64,000 bases of DNA from Sipunculus nudus (Eukaryota > Annelida > Sipuncula > Golfingiida > Sipunculidae), in assembly GCA_026874595.1 (NCBI GenBank), contig CM049309.1:1526076-1590075 (forward strand). The letters run 5' to 3'. The notes under the pieces were generated by a model. It was not told where the DNA came from, did no database searches, and saw only the letters and a list, made by a program, of their open reading frames with translations. Within the stretch, counting starts at the first letter, position 1. The number at the start of each line of letters is the position of its first letter. The position numbers and the translations under genes are program-made. Below are positions 37,233-50,534 of this stretch, piece by piece.

Positions 37233-40200
37233 GTCAGTGCTCTTTTTATTATCTTACAAATTATTTCATCTCCTGGTATCAGGAACGTTATATCCATGTG
37301 TATTAGTATAACCATGGACAAAAAGCCTGGTAAAGGCAGAGCATTTCAGAATTCTGTAGCTAGGGCTTAATGAGTAGTAATTTTTAGACTTGTTTTCTAA
37401 ATAGGTATTTCCTGACTTGGTTTGAGCACTCATTACTAATTATGATGATGATAGTTCTGATACTGGATTGATGGCTGCAGATGAAGGTGTTAAATGACTA
37501 GGAGATAAGTTTGTTTCTAGCTCTGCTCGGAAAAAATACATACAGAAGCGAGTCAAAGGACTGTATGCAAAGTTGCTTAAAATTATGATTAGTTAAGTAA
37601 TACCACAACAATTATAAATAATATTCCAAAATAACTAATAATAAAATGTCAATGATTATGGTATTAGGTAAAACAGGTGATTAAATGTGACAAAATAAAA
37701 TTGCAGAATGTAATGAAACAATATAGCTTTATGTAAAATAGCAAAAAAATGCTTTAAAAAATTTCTGAAACACTACTACAAATATGGTAATAAAATATCA
37801 CTTAAATTAGTCAAATAATATTAATAATATTAATGTAATAATAAAGCTTAAACAAATAAAATAATTTAGAAAAAGTAAAGTAACATCACTAAAATAGTAT
37901 AGCTTAAAATAATAAAAAATATTGCTTTAAAATATAATTGCATAATGTCAAAATGATATTGTTGAAATGAAAAAAAAAACTGTTAAAAATAACCAAAAAT
38001 GTTTGCTCAGCAGTGAAATTGAAGGTTTAGTTTTTTTGGTGACCTGACAGAAGCTTGGGTTGAGGTAATTATCAGATAACAAGTTGACAGATCATGTGAT
38101 CATAGTCCTGGACGTTTGGTAATCACCTATACTATAGCATGCCAGCCAGCACTGCACACCCAAGGGGGATGTCCTTGAATCTTGGACGATGTCATCAGTT
38201 GTTGTCACAAGTTGTGTAATGGCTGCTGGGAAGGTTGATTTGTTGTTAAGGAGAAAACCAGTATCCCACTGGTCCAGGCTGGGAGTAAAGCAAGTTTACC
38301 TCAGGCAAAAATCACCCCCCCCCCCCCCCCATCAGAAAATTCATGCTTAACAAAGAAACTTTGTTTCTATAGCCAAAAGAAATCAACATACAGAGAAACC
38401 TTGTTATTTGCACCCACCTCAATATTTAAAATGTCTTTCCTCTTATACAGACACCTCTCTATTACAGACAAAACTCATCGCCAACCAGTGTCTGTTATTA
38501 GGAGGTTGCACAGTATTTTATTTTGTTGAAAACATTTTAAGAATTTTTCAGTACATGGTTTCTATAAACAGTTAAGAATGTTGATAATTTTTCGTTCCAT
38601 GTCACAGCATAAGAAATCATTATCAAGAAAATATGGCTGAGAGGAATTGATTATTTATTTTGAATAACATAAAAATACTTATTATATAAACTCAGATTTG
38701 CTTCATATTTTGTCTCCTGTACATTAAATTGGTGGTGTTGGGGGGGGTTCTTTGTTCTATTTTTAGGAGAGGATTTTATTATTTATTTTGAGTAACATAA
38801 GAATAATGAAAATGTTAACAACATTATATTTTGTCCTCTTGAGCAAGTAAGGTGGAGGGGTTTTGTCATGACATAGGGTACAGATAACAAAGGGGTGAGT
38901 TGCTATAGGGAGAGGGTTGAATGGAGATTTTGTCTGCACTATATCCAAACCAAAAGCAGTGAAGTGCTCCAGCATCAATCAATAACACCTTACCAGATGC
39001 TTCAGCTCTCCTGTTATTATTGATTTGCCTCAGACAGGGTCTTGACAACCTGTGTTACTTAAGTAAGAGAATAGATGAGGTTTCTATCTTTGCTTATGGG
39101 ACCCTCAGGAACTTCATGTTATAAATGTTCCATGATATAATTTGTGACTTCTGGCTCAAATATAATGAACATAAGGGTTAAGTGTACTTTTATTTTCCAA
39201 ATATATCAACCTTATTATATATCTTAATTTCAGGTCTCCCATGGGAATTTTTTTCTGCTAAATAAAGCTTCATCATGTTTAAGTGATTGTAAAGATAGTT
39301 ATGAGAAGCGTTTTATATCTACAGGGCATGACTTTGCACAAGACACCCACATTTGTCCTGAAAACAGTGGTCCAGTGTTTAGATTGCAGTCATCAGTTAT
39401 GACCCATGATGGCATATATTAGGTGGTGCTTTATCTGATTAATATTATTCACACACACACATACATACATATATAGCATACAATTACTCATGCACAGTAT
39501 GCACAGAAGCATATGAACAAAACATTTTACCTAAGGGTTACCCCATTTTTTGTATTTTTTATTGATCAGAAAAGGTTCATTATCTGGCCCTGCAATTAAT
39601 TAAATTTCATACTTTTTCTATATAAACACATTTATATCTTCATTTGAGCTTGGGAAACAGAAGATTTGCATTAAATCAGATTTTAATTCAGTTTAAATTT
39701 TTTTTAGACACAATTTGGATTTCTTTCATCAAACTCAGTTGGCTGTGAGGAAGGTATACATGAATTTTAACGGTCTATTCTGCATATGTCAGTGCGGTTT
39801 GTAATATTTTTATGATCTTATGTTCCCAGATCAGAGTGTCCAAAGCTGTGCTCATCAGCTGAGTGCCATGTCCTATGGGTCACTTGTCTCCTACTTGCAT
39901 TTTCATTGATCATAAGCGCTCATTAAATGTACTTGATTGTATTTGTTGGGGAACTATGATAGTGTATGTCTGGGACTAGGGTTATGGTTAGTTGTATATA
40001 TTTGATTGTATATTTTTAGGGGAACTTTGATAGTTTCTGTCTGGGATTGTAAAAAGATAAAGGAGAAGGTATCATGAATTACTACATCTGCAGGCTCTAG
40101 ATCTCACAGTTAAGAGAAGAAAAATCATCCAGTAACACTTTGATATATTCATAAGGTGGCTGTTGTCAGGAATACAGGTCACATACTGTCTGTGGCCAGG

Positions 40201-40490
40201 GCCGTCATCACAGAAAGAATGGGTTTTTACCCTTGACCTTTGTTAATATTCAGTTGAACGGGTGCCTGATGTGACACAAATTACTAGGAACTTATTTCTG
40301 CAATACATAGCATCGGAATGTGAAGTACCTTGGCCTGGCTGTTACTTCCATGTAGTGCTTGTCCCAGGGGAGACACTGAGTTAATCCTCCTGGTTGATGG
40401 TCACACAGATAGAGGGCTGCTCGTGGTTCATACATCTTTTATTGATTTAATATGTATGGACTTTTTGTGTTTCTGATCATTTAGTGGACA
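37233..40490 (+). other. Start of the long FAM91A1 intron, mostly unique DNA
   Basis: No further exon was recognised. The stretch at 37590-37990 is extremely AT-rich, with loose AATAAT/TTAAT repetition. A 16-C run lies at 38315-38330, and a short CACACATACATACATA tract is near 39450. Open frames here are under 75 codons and not protein-like. Confidence 0.5.
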
Positions 40491-41780
40491 TTATTCATGT
40501 TGATAAAATCAGCACATAGTGTAAGGTGGTAGTGAGCAGCTGTATAATCATTAAGGATGTTGATAAAATGGGCACTTAGTGTAAGGTGGTAGTGAGCAGC
40601 TGTATGATCATTAAGGATGTTGATAAAATGGGCACTTAGTGTAAGGTGGTAGTGAGCAGCTGTATGATCATTAAGGATGTTGATAAAATGGGCACTTAGT
40701 GTAAGGTGGTAGTGAGCAGCTGTATGATCATTAAGGATGTTGATAAAATGGGCACTTAGTGTAAGGTGGTAGTGAGCAGCTGTATGATCATTAAGGATGT
40801 TAATAAAATGGGCACTTAGTGTAAGGTGGTAGTAAGCAGCTGTATGATCATTAAGGATGTTGATAAAATGGGCATTAAGGATGTTAATAAAATGGGCACT
40901 TAGTGTAAGGTGGCAGTGAGCAGCTGTATGATCATTAAGGATGTTGATAAAATGGGCACTTAGTGTAAGGTGGTAGTGAGCAGCTGTATGATCATTAAGG
41001 ATGTTAATAAAATGGGCACTTAGTGTAAGGTGGTAGTGAGCAGCTGTATGATCATTAAGGATGTTGATAAAATGGGCACTTAGTGTAAGGTGGTAGTGAG
41101 CAGCTGTATGATCATTAAGGTTGTTGATAAAATGGGCACTTAGTGTAAGGCGGTAGTGAGCAGCTGTATGATCATTAAGCATGTTGATAAAATGGGCACT
41201 TAGTGTAAGGTGGTAGTGAGCAGCTGTATGATCATTAAGGATGTTAATAAAATGGGCACTTAGTGTAAGGCGGTAGTGAGCAGCTGTATGATCATTAAGC
41301 ATGTTGATAAAATGGGCACTTAGTGTAAGGTGGTAGTGAGCAGCTGTATGATCATTAAGGATGTTAATAAAATGGGCACTTAGTGTAAGGCGGTAGTGAG
41401 CAGCTGTATGATCATTAAGGATGTTGATAAAATGGGCACTTAGTGTAAGGCGGTAGTGAGCAGCTGTATGATCATTAAGCATGTTGATAAAATGGGCACT
41501 TAGTGTAAGGTGGTAGTGAGCAGCTGTATGATCATTAAGGATGTTAATAAAATGGGCACTTAGTGTAAGGCGGTAGTGAGCAGCTGTATGATCATTAAGG
41601 ATGTTGATAAAATGGGCACTTAGTGTAAGGTGGTAGTGAGCAGCTGTATGATCATTAAGGATGTTGATAAAATGGGCACTTAGTGTAAGGTGGTAGTGAG
41701 CAGCTGTATGATCATTAAGGATGTTAATAAAATGGGCACTTGGTGTAAGGTGGTAGTGAGCAGCTGTATGATCATTAAGG
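40491..41780. repeat. 60-bp satellite array (about 21 copies)
   Basis: Copies of a 60-bp unit (for example 40561-40620: TGATAAAATGGGCACTTAGT, then GTAAGGTGGTAGTGAGCAGC, then TGTATGATCATTAAGGATGT) repeat with very few changes. A short partial unit is inserted near 40861-40885. Between about 41161 and 41580 two unit types (AAGCATGTTGAT with GGTGG, and AAGGATGTTAAT with GGCGG) tend to alternate, a 120-bp dimer. The minus strand has no stop for about 1.3 kb (20-residue unit), producing an artificial 435-codon frame that is not a gene. Confidence 0.96.
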
Positions 41781-41897
41781 ACCAGCACTTCAGCTAATCA
41801 TTGAAAAATAGATAGAAGCTGAAAAGAAGTTTTCATTTGTTGCTGATTCGTTATCCATAAACTGAGCCCCTGCCTGTCAGACTCATTAATTTTAATC

Positions 41898-42275
41898 TCA
41901 GCTGACGTTAAGTCATCGGACTATAAGTCATCTTTGCTATAGTGATAATCCTTCTTCCATCATCTTTCAGTCTGCCAGTCATTCCATCTGTCCATTAGGC
42001 TGGCTTGTTTTGACATTGTTGGACCTACAGACCTGAAATATGACATACTGTTAGATGTACCTTAGTTCCCCTAGCAGACCCAAAACTGGGTCACTGTGAC
42101 TTCATTGCTTTGAGAAAGTAAGGAAAATCATACATTCCATTAAAAATCAATTGTTACATTTCTAGTATAGCTGGTATGTTTAGTTTAATGTATAACTATG
42201 TTTAATATAGAAATACAAGTGTATACCAGAAATTATATAAGTCAATACCTTAAATTACTGGGGGGGGGGGGGGGG
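41898..42275 (+). mobile_element. Old, truncated family 1 fragment
   Basis: It opens with CTCAGCTGAC and ACTATAAGTCATCT and contains diverged versions of the family 1 left part (CAAAACTGGGTCACTG, TTCATTGCTTTGAGAAA, AGTAAGGAAAA). It fades near a 16-G run (42260-42275). Much more diverged than the other copies, it is an older insertion. Confidence 0.6.
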
Positions 42276-43110
42276 CAAGCTTATTGAATAGAGTTGTGGC
42301 AAGTTGCTTGCTTCTTGATAAAATAAGTTTGCTTATTTATAAGTTTTCTGTTTAATACTGTTTCTTTTTGCTTACAAATAACTTAAAAAGAATGGTCAAT
42401 TAGTCCCCATATTTTGAAGGTAAATGAATATTATATCATTAAACATGAAGGTACGTTGACACACTAAAAATGATAACAACAAAAGGTCATTTCTTGGTAA
42501 TAATATTGATCTGTCCGAAATGTCCTCCCTTGCAAAAAAAGCCTGTCCAAAAAGTCCTAGTCTGGACCATCCTAGTCCAGACTTTCCTAGGCCCTACTGT
42601 CCGTGGACGGACATAAGCATCAGAAAGAGATTACGTCAATAAATCAGAATTTTATAATAAATATGAAGCCATGGAAGACCCATTGTTTGCAAATCCAGGG
42701 CTGCTTTTATTTATCAAAGGACATCCTTGTGACAGAAATTACAGAAGAATGGATCGCCTGTAAGAGTTCTATGTCACTGAGTGCAGTGTGGCTCAGATAG
42801 ATCAAGGGTATGGCCTAGGGTGTGCTGCTGACTTTAGGAGCCATTCAAGTGCTTCACTTATATCTTGTGTATTTGTTTGAACTGACATTGACATGGACTG
42901 TGCCTACTGCTCTGCTGAGCCAGACTTCTCATGTTTTTCATACTGGTTTATTGTCACACATGTTAATATAAGTATATATTTGTGAAACTCTATATAATGA
43001 TATGAACATTGGTCAAGATGGTATAAGATATATATGTATGACATAACATTTTAAGATTGAAAAGAATATTTTGATATACTCTTTATGCAACATTCTCTAT
43101 AGTAATTGTA
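42276..43110. other. Non-coding stretch with a GTCC-rich motif
   Basis: No gene was recognised. 42510-42605 carries repeated GTCC(GAAA/TAGTC) blocks (for example AGTCCTAGTCTGGACC), related in inverse orientation to 23475-23580. An open frame at 42603-42800 has no recognised content. Confidence 0.45.
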
Positions 43111-43850
43111 TCCGCCAAAACAGAGTTTTGCGGATACTATGTTTTCAGCCTACCGCCGCCGCGGCGTAGGTGTCCGGAGAACTCCTCCATAACCGCTGGG
43201 CCAAATTTTACGAAACCCGGGATTATGTTCGGGTCACATGTGAACTGCTGCGCCCCGTTTTTGTTTTGACCTCTGACCTTTCCTCTGCGCTCTGCCTCAG
43301 TTTGTGCGTCTGTTTCCACACATAAACCGACATATCTCGGGAACCGTTTGACCGATCAGGAAAATTTTTTTGCACAAATGTAGCCCTTGGAGAGCTTTAT
43401 AACATACACAAAAAATGGTGGCGCCACCTGCAACCATGTTTGCACAGTGTCCATCTGTTCGTCTGCCTTGGGTTAAAATCACTCATATCTCTGCAGTGGT
43501 TTGACTAATTCACCTGAAATTCGGCTTGCTTATACATCCTGGATAGCTTATCTGATTTTATGACAGGTGGAGCCACCTACAATCAAGTTTACGCTGCAGA
43601 CATTCAAGCTCATATCTCGGGAACCTGTTGAACAATTGGGCCAAAATTTTGCATGTGTATAGATCTCACATAGCTCTTTATCATTCGCAAAACTGGTGGC
43701 GCCACCTGCAGCCATTTTTGCACAGCTCCCATCTATTTGTCTGCCATGGGATAAAATCACTCATATCTCGGCAGTGGTTTGACATATCTGCCTAAGATTT
43801 TGCAGGTTTATACATCCTCCACCGCTCTCTTGATTTTATGACAGGTGGCG
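43111..43850 (+). mobile_element. Family 3 element, 3'-truncated copy
   Basis: It begins after GTA with TCCGCCAAAACAGAG and GTTTTGCGGATACTATG. These two arms (ATCCGCCAAAAC and GTTTTGCGGAT) form a hairpin. The core units carry CATATCTCGGGAACCGTTTG, TGTAGCCCTTGGAGAGC and GGTGGCGCCACCTGCA (twice: about 43419 and 43696). The copy stops abruptly within GACAGGTGGCG at 43850, where a family 1 body takes over. Related copies start at 56828 and 62139. Confidence 0.75.
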
Positions 43851-46315
43851 AAAACTGGGTTTTTGCAACTTTGTTCCTTTGAGAAATTAAGGAAAAACCT
43901 CAATTTTTTATTTAAAAAAAACCTATTTTCACACTTCAGGACTGCCGAATATCAAAACCATTCATCTTTTTTTCCTCATATTAACCATAAATAATCCTCT
44001 ATATAGTTCCTATGTACATGCGGGAAATTAGGTCTGTATTATATAATTTAAAAAAGTTATGGGCCCAAACATAAAGCATTTTGTAAATAATCAGGAAAGA
44101 AATTTGATCACTTAACACAAAACTTGTTAAAGCTAAGCACCTTTTTTCCAGTAAAATAACTTTTATTAATAAAATTAAATTTTATACCCAAAATTAGATC
44201 ACAATCTTTTAAATTTTTTAAAATATTAGCAAAAATAAAAAATTGGTACCTTAAATTTTGCCCAACTTTGACCATGGCATGTTTTTTTCCCTGTAACTGC
44301 TGTGGATTTAATTTTCAAAGCATGTTTTTGTTAGCATTTCAACTGTTAACCCCAAAAATTTGAAACCAGTTGATCAAAAACTGTAGATTTTATTCAAGTT
44401 TTCAAGCACTAGGTCACATATTGTTTACATCAAGCTAGTGTTATGCAGTTTGCCAGAGCTCAGCTCCCCAGCTTCAGCTCTTAGTTCCTTAAATTTTGCA
44501 TACAGTTAGATGTCTCCAAAATCCCCTATCATGCCAAGAATTTGGTCACTAGGACTTAATTCCTTCGAGATATTATTGAAAAACTTCATTTTCCCATTAA
44601 AAACTATTGTTAAACTTTAAGACTGCCTAATATCTAAACCACTGATCTGACTTTGATCATGTATAATATGCATATTTTTCTATACATTCACTGTGCACAT
44701 GCCAGAAAGGATGTCAGTATTGTGTAATTGTTTAAAGTTATGGGCCCAAACATAATGCACTTTTTAAAAAATCAAGAAATATATTTACTCATTTAACAAG
44801 AGGATTGCTGAAGCTAGAGATTTTTTTGTCAGGGATGTAATTTTATTTAATCAAGATTCAATTGAATACCCAAAATTAGTTCTGAATTTTTCAAATTTTA
44901 TAAGTTATAAGTATAAATATAAAATTAGTACCTTAAATTTTGCCCAACTTTGACCATGGCACATTTGTTTCCTTAGAGCACTATTGATATAATTTTCATA
45001 TCATACACACATAAGGATTTCATCTTTTTAGTTTAGAAAGCTGAAAGAAATTGGCCAAATATTGTAGCTTTTATTAATGTTTTTATGAGACCATGTCAGA
45101 CATTTAATAACACCAATACAGCCCCTCTTCAGTCACCTGTATGTTGACCTTTCATCAGATTATGCACTCTTGAGCGAAGCATACACTTGGGCAGCCAGGC
45201 AGCTAATGCCCAGCCACAGTTGATCCAGGTGTCCATTCCATCTCATCTAATAGTTTTTTTGAAAAACAACATAACAATAAACAATAAATTAATAATTTTT
45301 TATTGGTTTTTAATAACAAATTAAAGAAAAATTAATAGAAAAGGAATTTGTTAGTTGATGAGTAACAGGAAATTAACTTGCAGTTACTGATGATGTAAGA
45401 ATCTTGTATGGATGGGTAGAATGTCAGTGTCAATGTCATTCCAAATAACACCATGCAGTCACCTATGGTATTTTTCAGTTAAATTTTAATGATAAAAAAA
45501 TAAATCATATTATTCATTACTAATCATTAGGGATCATATGAAGGAAATTAATGATAGACAAAGATGCAGTTGATAATATTAATCTAGATTCCTACTGTGT
45601 CTAGTGTGTAGATTGATGTGAAAGTGGTCCAAAGTGAATATATAACATTTATTTTTTATATAAATAAAAGCCATAAAACCAGGTACTTATGATCATTATT
45701 TAAATTTGTGAATTTTGTATATTCTCGATTCTCAACATCATTGTTTGGCTAAAACTTAATAAATACTAGACATGGTGCGAATGCTTTGCAAATGCATTTG
45801 AATACGAATATGAATATATACTGCATTAAAAAATTTTATTGCATAAAAATGGGAATTCAGGTAAAAATGAAAGTATTTGAATACCAGTGCAGAATCTTTC
45901 AAAATGTATTCATGCATGCATTCATGAATATATTCTATTATATTATTTCAATAATCATTTCAGTTATATTTTATTTTTAAAAATCATATGGTTTTCTTAT
46001 TATTTTTTTTAAAATAAAAATTATATTGGCACAATATTTGTTATTAAATTTTAATAAATAGTTAAACTCTTTTAATATATGTGCTGCTTATAAGTTATAT
46101 GGCCAAGTCAAAATCTGTGTGACAATAGCACTCCATTTGTTAATAAAATAAATGAAATCAATCCTCTCCCCTGTCTCCAAAAATACTATCAAAATCATAC
46201 ATAAGCTAAACACCAACAACTCGTAATAAAGCTTATATTTATTACCACACAAAACCAGCATGCGCCTCTTTCCCAAATCATATTTTTAGTCATATATAAC
46301 AGCTTGGGTCCCTTG
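43851..46315 (+). mobile_element. Family 1 element, 5'-truncated copy
   Basis: It enters the family 1 sequence at AAAACTGGGTTTTTGCAAC, lacking the AGCTCAGCTGAC start and the (GTCC)n stretch, and runs in register with the copies at 10520 and 52865 to its end AGCTTGGGTCCCTTG followed by T's. The 3' inverted repeat and hairpin are partly deleted compared with the other copies. No coding capacity is seen. Confidence 0.8.
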
Positions 46316-46935
46316 TTTTTAATTTCGGACCAACAGCCTTGAACTAAACTCTAATGGCCACCAGTTGCAAAAGTTACCAATAATTCCATACCTTTGGGTT
46401 AATATTCATTTTAATATTTTCACTCCAGTGCCACAGGAAAAAAAATTGGAAGATAAAAGCTAAAAACATGAGGGTGAAGGAGAGTACAAACAATCCCATG
46501 AAAATATAAATTTATGTCACTTTTACAACCTGGAAGATTAAGTCAAACAATTTCTGTGAACCCTCTATATAGATGGTCTGTGTTACAAGGATCCCCAACA
46601 AATCAGAGGTTTGACAACAAATGCGACTTAAGGATGTGACCTCAAGCTTTGCCATTCAAGAAAGCATCAGAACTCAATTTAAGCAGGAAGTGACATGACA
46701 TTTACACATTATCAGATAAAACAGTTAAAAGGTCATAATTAAAAATTGTATGCCATGCTTGATCACATAATGCAGCAGGGGTGTCTAATGGCAACATTTC
46801 CATTGAATCTATTGATTAATAGTTAGCAGGTTTGGACAGAGTTTTAGAAAGAAAGTCGGGAAATGAATGAATTTTTAAACAAAAAGCTCTTTCTTATCAG
46901 AAAGAAAGCTGCTTCAGGATATCATGTTCACAGCA
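46316..46935. other. Unique non-coding stretch
   Basis: This short stretch between the family 1 copy and the 48-bp minisatellite has no recognised gene or repeat. Confidence 0.45.
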
Positions 46936-49832
46936 GTATTTTTTCCTGTATTTAGTGTTAGTAACCAGAGACTAACATGCCTTTAATTTTTTCCTGTATT
47001 TAGTTTTAGTAACCAGAGACTAACATGCCTTTAATTTTTTCCTGTATTCAGTTTTAGTAACCAGAGACTAACATGCCTTTAATTTTTTCCTTTATTCAGT
47101 TTTAGTAACCAGAGACTAACATGCCTTTAGTTCTTTTCCTGTCTTCAGTGTTAGTAACCAGAGACTAACTTTCCTTTAATTTTTTCCTTTATTCAGTTTT
47201 AGTAACCAGAGACTAACTTGCCTTTAATTATTTCCTGTATTCAGTGTAAGTAACCAGAGACTTACAAGCCTTAAATTTTTTCCTTTATTCAGTTTTAGTA
47301 ACCAGAGACTAACTTTCCTTTAATTTTTTCCTTTATTCAGTTTTAGTAACCGAGACTAACTTGCCTTTAACTATTTCCTGTATTCAGTGTTAGTAACAAG
47401 GGACTTACATGCCTTTAATTTTTTCCTTTATTCAGTTTTAGTAACCAGAGACTAATTTTCCTTTAATTTTTTCCTTTATTCAGTTTTAGTAACCAGAGAC
47501 TAACTTGCCTTTAATTATTTCCTGTATTCAGTTTTAGTAACCAGAGACTTACATGCCTTTAGTTCTTTTCCTGTCTTCAGTTTTAGTAACCAGAGACTAA
47601 CTTGCCTTTAATTTTTTCCTTTATTCAGTTTTAGTAACCAGAGACTAACTTGCCTTTAGTTCTTTTCCTGTCTTCAGTTTTAGTAACCAGAGACTTACAT
47701 GCCTTTAATTTTTTCCTTTATTCAGTTTTAGTAACCAGAGACTAACATGCCTTTAACTAATTCCTGTCTTCAGTTTTAGTAACCAGAGACTAACTTTCCT
47801 TTAATTTTTTCCTTTATTCAGTTTTAGTAACCAGAGACTGACTTTCCTTTAATTTTTTCCTTTATTCAGTTTTAGTAACCAGAGACTAACATGCCTTTAG
47901 TTCTTTTCCTGTCTTCAGTGTTAGTAACCAGAGACTAACTTTCCTTTAATTATTTCCTTTATTCAGTTTTAGTAACCAGAGACTAACTTGCCTTTAATTT
48001 TTTCCTTTATTCAGTTTTAGTAACCAGAGACTAACTTTCCTTTAATTTTTTCCTTTATTCAGTTTTAGTAACCAGAGACTAACTTGCCTTTAATTATTTC
48101 CTGTATTCAGTGTTAGTAACCAGAGACTTACATGCCTTTAATTTTTTCCTTTATTCAGTTTTAGTAACCAGAGACTAACTTTCCTTTAATTTTTTCCTTT
48201 ATTCAGTTTTAGTAACCAGAGACTAACTTTCCTTTAATTTTTTCCTTTATTCAGTTTTAGTAACCAGAGTCTAACATGCCTTTAGTTCTTTTCCTGTCTT
48301 CAGTGTTAGTAACCAGAGACTAACTTTCCTTTAATTTTTTCCTTTATTCAGTTTTACTAACCAGAGACTAACTTGCCTTTAATTTTTTCCTTTATTCAGT
48401 TTTAGTAACCAGAGACTAACTTGCCTTTAATTTTTTCCTTTTTTCAATTTAAGTAACCAGAGACTAACTTGCCTTTAATTATTTCCTGTATTCAGTTTTA
48501 GTAACCAGAGACTTACATGCCTTTAATTTTTTCCTTTATTCAGTTTTAGTAACCAGAGACTAACTTTCCTTTAATTTTTTCCTTTATTCAGTTTTAGTAA
48601 CCAGAGACTAACTTGCCTTTAATTATTTCCTGTATTCAGTGTTAGTAACCAGAGACTTACATGCCTTTAATTTTTTCCTTTTTTCAGTTTTAGTAACCAG
48701 AGACTAACTTTCCTTTAATTTTTTCCTTTATTCAGTTTTAGTAACCAGAGACTAACTTGCCTTTAATTTTTTCCTTTATTCAGTTTTAGTAACCAGAGAC
48801 TAACTTGCCTTTAGTTCTTTTCCTTTATTAAGTTTTAGTAACCAGAGACTAACTTTCCTTTAATTTTTTCCTTTATTCAGTTTTAGTAACCTGAGACTAA
48901 CATGCCTTTAACTATTTCCTGTATTCAGTTTTAGTAACCAGAGACTAACTTTCCTTTAATTTTTTCCTTTATTCAGTTTTAGTAACCAGAGACTAACTTT
49001 ACTTTAATTTTTTCCTTTATTCAGTTTTAGTAACCAGAGACTAACATGCCTTTAGTTCTTTTCCTGTCTTCAGTGTTATTACCCAGAGACTAACTTTCCT
49101 TTAATTTTTTCCTTTATTCAGTTTTAGTAACCAGAGACTAACTTGCCTTTAATTTTTTCCTTTATTCAGTTTTAGTAACCAGAGACTAACTTGCCTTTAA
49201 TTTTTTCCTTTATTCAGTTTTAGTAACCAGAGACTTACTTGCCTTTAATTATTTCCTTTATTCAGTGTTAGTAACCAGAGACTTACATGCCTTTAATTTT
49301 TTCCTTTATTCAGTTTTAGTAACCAGAGACTAACTTTCCTTTAATTTTTTCCTTTATTCAGTTTTAGTAACCAGAGACTAACTTGCCTTTAACTAATTCC
49401 TGTCTTCAGTTTTAGTAACCAGAGACTAACATGCCTTTAGTTCTTTTCCTGTCTTCAGTTTTTAGTAACCAGAGACTAACTTGCCTTTAATTTTTTCCTT
49501 TATTCAGTTTTAGTAACCAGAGACTAACATGCCTTTAATTTTTTCCTTTATTCCGTTTTAGTAACCAGAGACTAACTTGCCTTTAATTTTTTCCTTTATT
49601 CAGTTTTAGTAACCAGAGACTAACTTGCCTTTAATTTTTTCCTTTATTCAGTTTCAGTAACCAGAGACTAACTTGCCTTTAATTATTTCCTGTATTCAGT
49701 TTTAGTAACCAGAGACTAACATGCCTTTAGTTCTTTTCCTGTCTTCAGTGTTAGTAACCAGAGACTAACTTTCCTTTAATTTTTTCCTTTATTCAGTTTT
49801 AGTAACCAGATACTAACTTTCCTTTAATTTTT
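46936..49832 (+). repeat. 48-bp minisatellite, array 1 (about 60 copies)
   Basis: The unit contains TTTTAGTAACCAGAGACTAA, then CTTGCCTTTAATTTTTTCC and TTTATTCAG. Two main subtypes differ in the T-rich part (AATTTTTTCCTTTATTCAG and AGTTCTTTTCCTGTCTTCAG), with minor ACATGCC, ACTTTCC and ACTTACC variants; a few units are 47 or 49 bp. On the + strand each unit reads as a branch-point-like ACTAAC, a T/C-rich stretch and a CAG 28 nt further on. It lies within the presumed long FAM91A1 intron. Stops in all frames exclude coding. Confidence 0.96.
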
Positions 49833-50534
49833 AGCTCAGCTGACTGAAAGGCATCTGAGCTATAGCGATCACTCTTTGTCCGTCGTCCGTCTGTCCGTCT
49901 GTCCGTCCGTTAACCATGCACAAATCGTAACCGCTGGACCTAGAACCTTGTAACTTGGGATTCTGAGAGGTCCATAAAAAATCTCCTTGGAAACCAGAAA
50001 CTAGGTCTCTGTTACCCATATCCTTTGAGCTATGTGGCCCCAAAGTACCCCCCAGAAAAGTCAAAAATTTCATACAAAAACTTCTGATGGTCATGATTTT
50101 TGGCATACATATTGATCATGAGATGTTACATCACTTCCTGCAGACTGGTGGCGCCACCTGTATTTTTCGATTTTTTACGAATTTTTTTCTCTATTTTTGA
50201 GACCTTTAAAAATGTGAACATCTGTTAACAAGGCACAAATCATAAAGACTGGACTTAGAATCTTAATTCTTGACACACTGAGAGGTCCATGAAAAATCTC
50301 CTTGGAAACCAGAAATTAGGTCTCTGTTACCCATATCCTTCAAGCTATGGGGCCCCAAAGTACCCCCCAGAATAGTAAAAAATTTCATACAAAAACTTCA
50401 ATATCTCAATAACTACATCACTGATGGTCTTCATTTTTGGCATACATATTGATCATGAGATGTTGGATCAGTTCCTGCAGACTGGTGGGGCCACCTGTAC
50501 TGTTTGATTTTTTACGATTTTTTCCTCTATTTTT

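Noticed and set aside
40481-41788. Minus-strand frame of 435 codons
   Set aside because: It is a 20-residue repeat from the 60-bp satellite with no unique ends or gene context.
41898-42275. A full family 1 copy starting here
   Set aside because: Only the left portion is recognisable and it is heavily diverged, so I call it a fragment.
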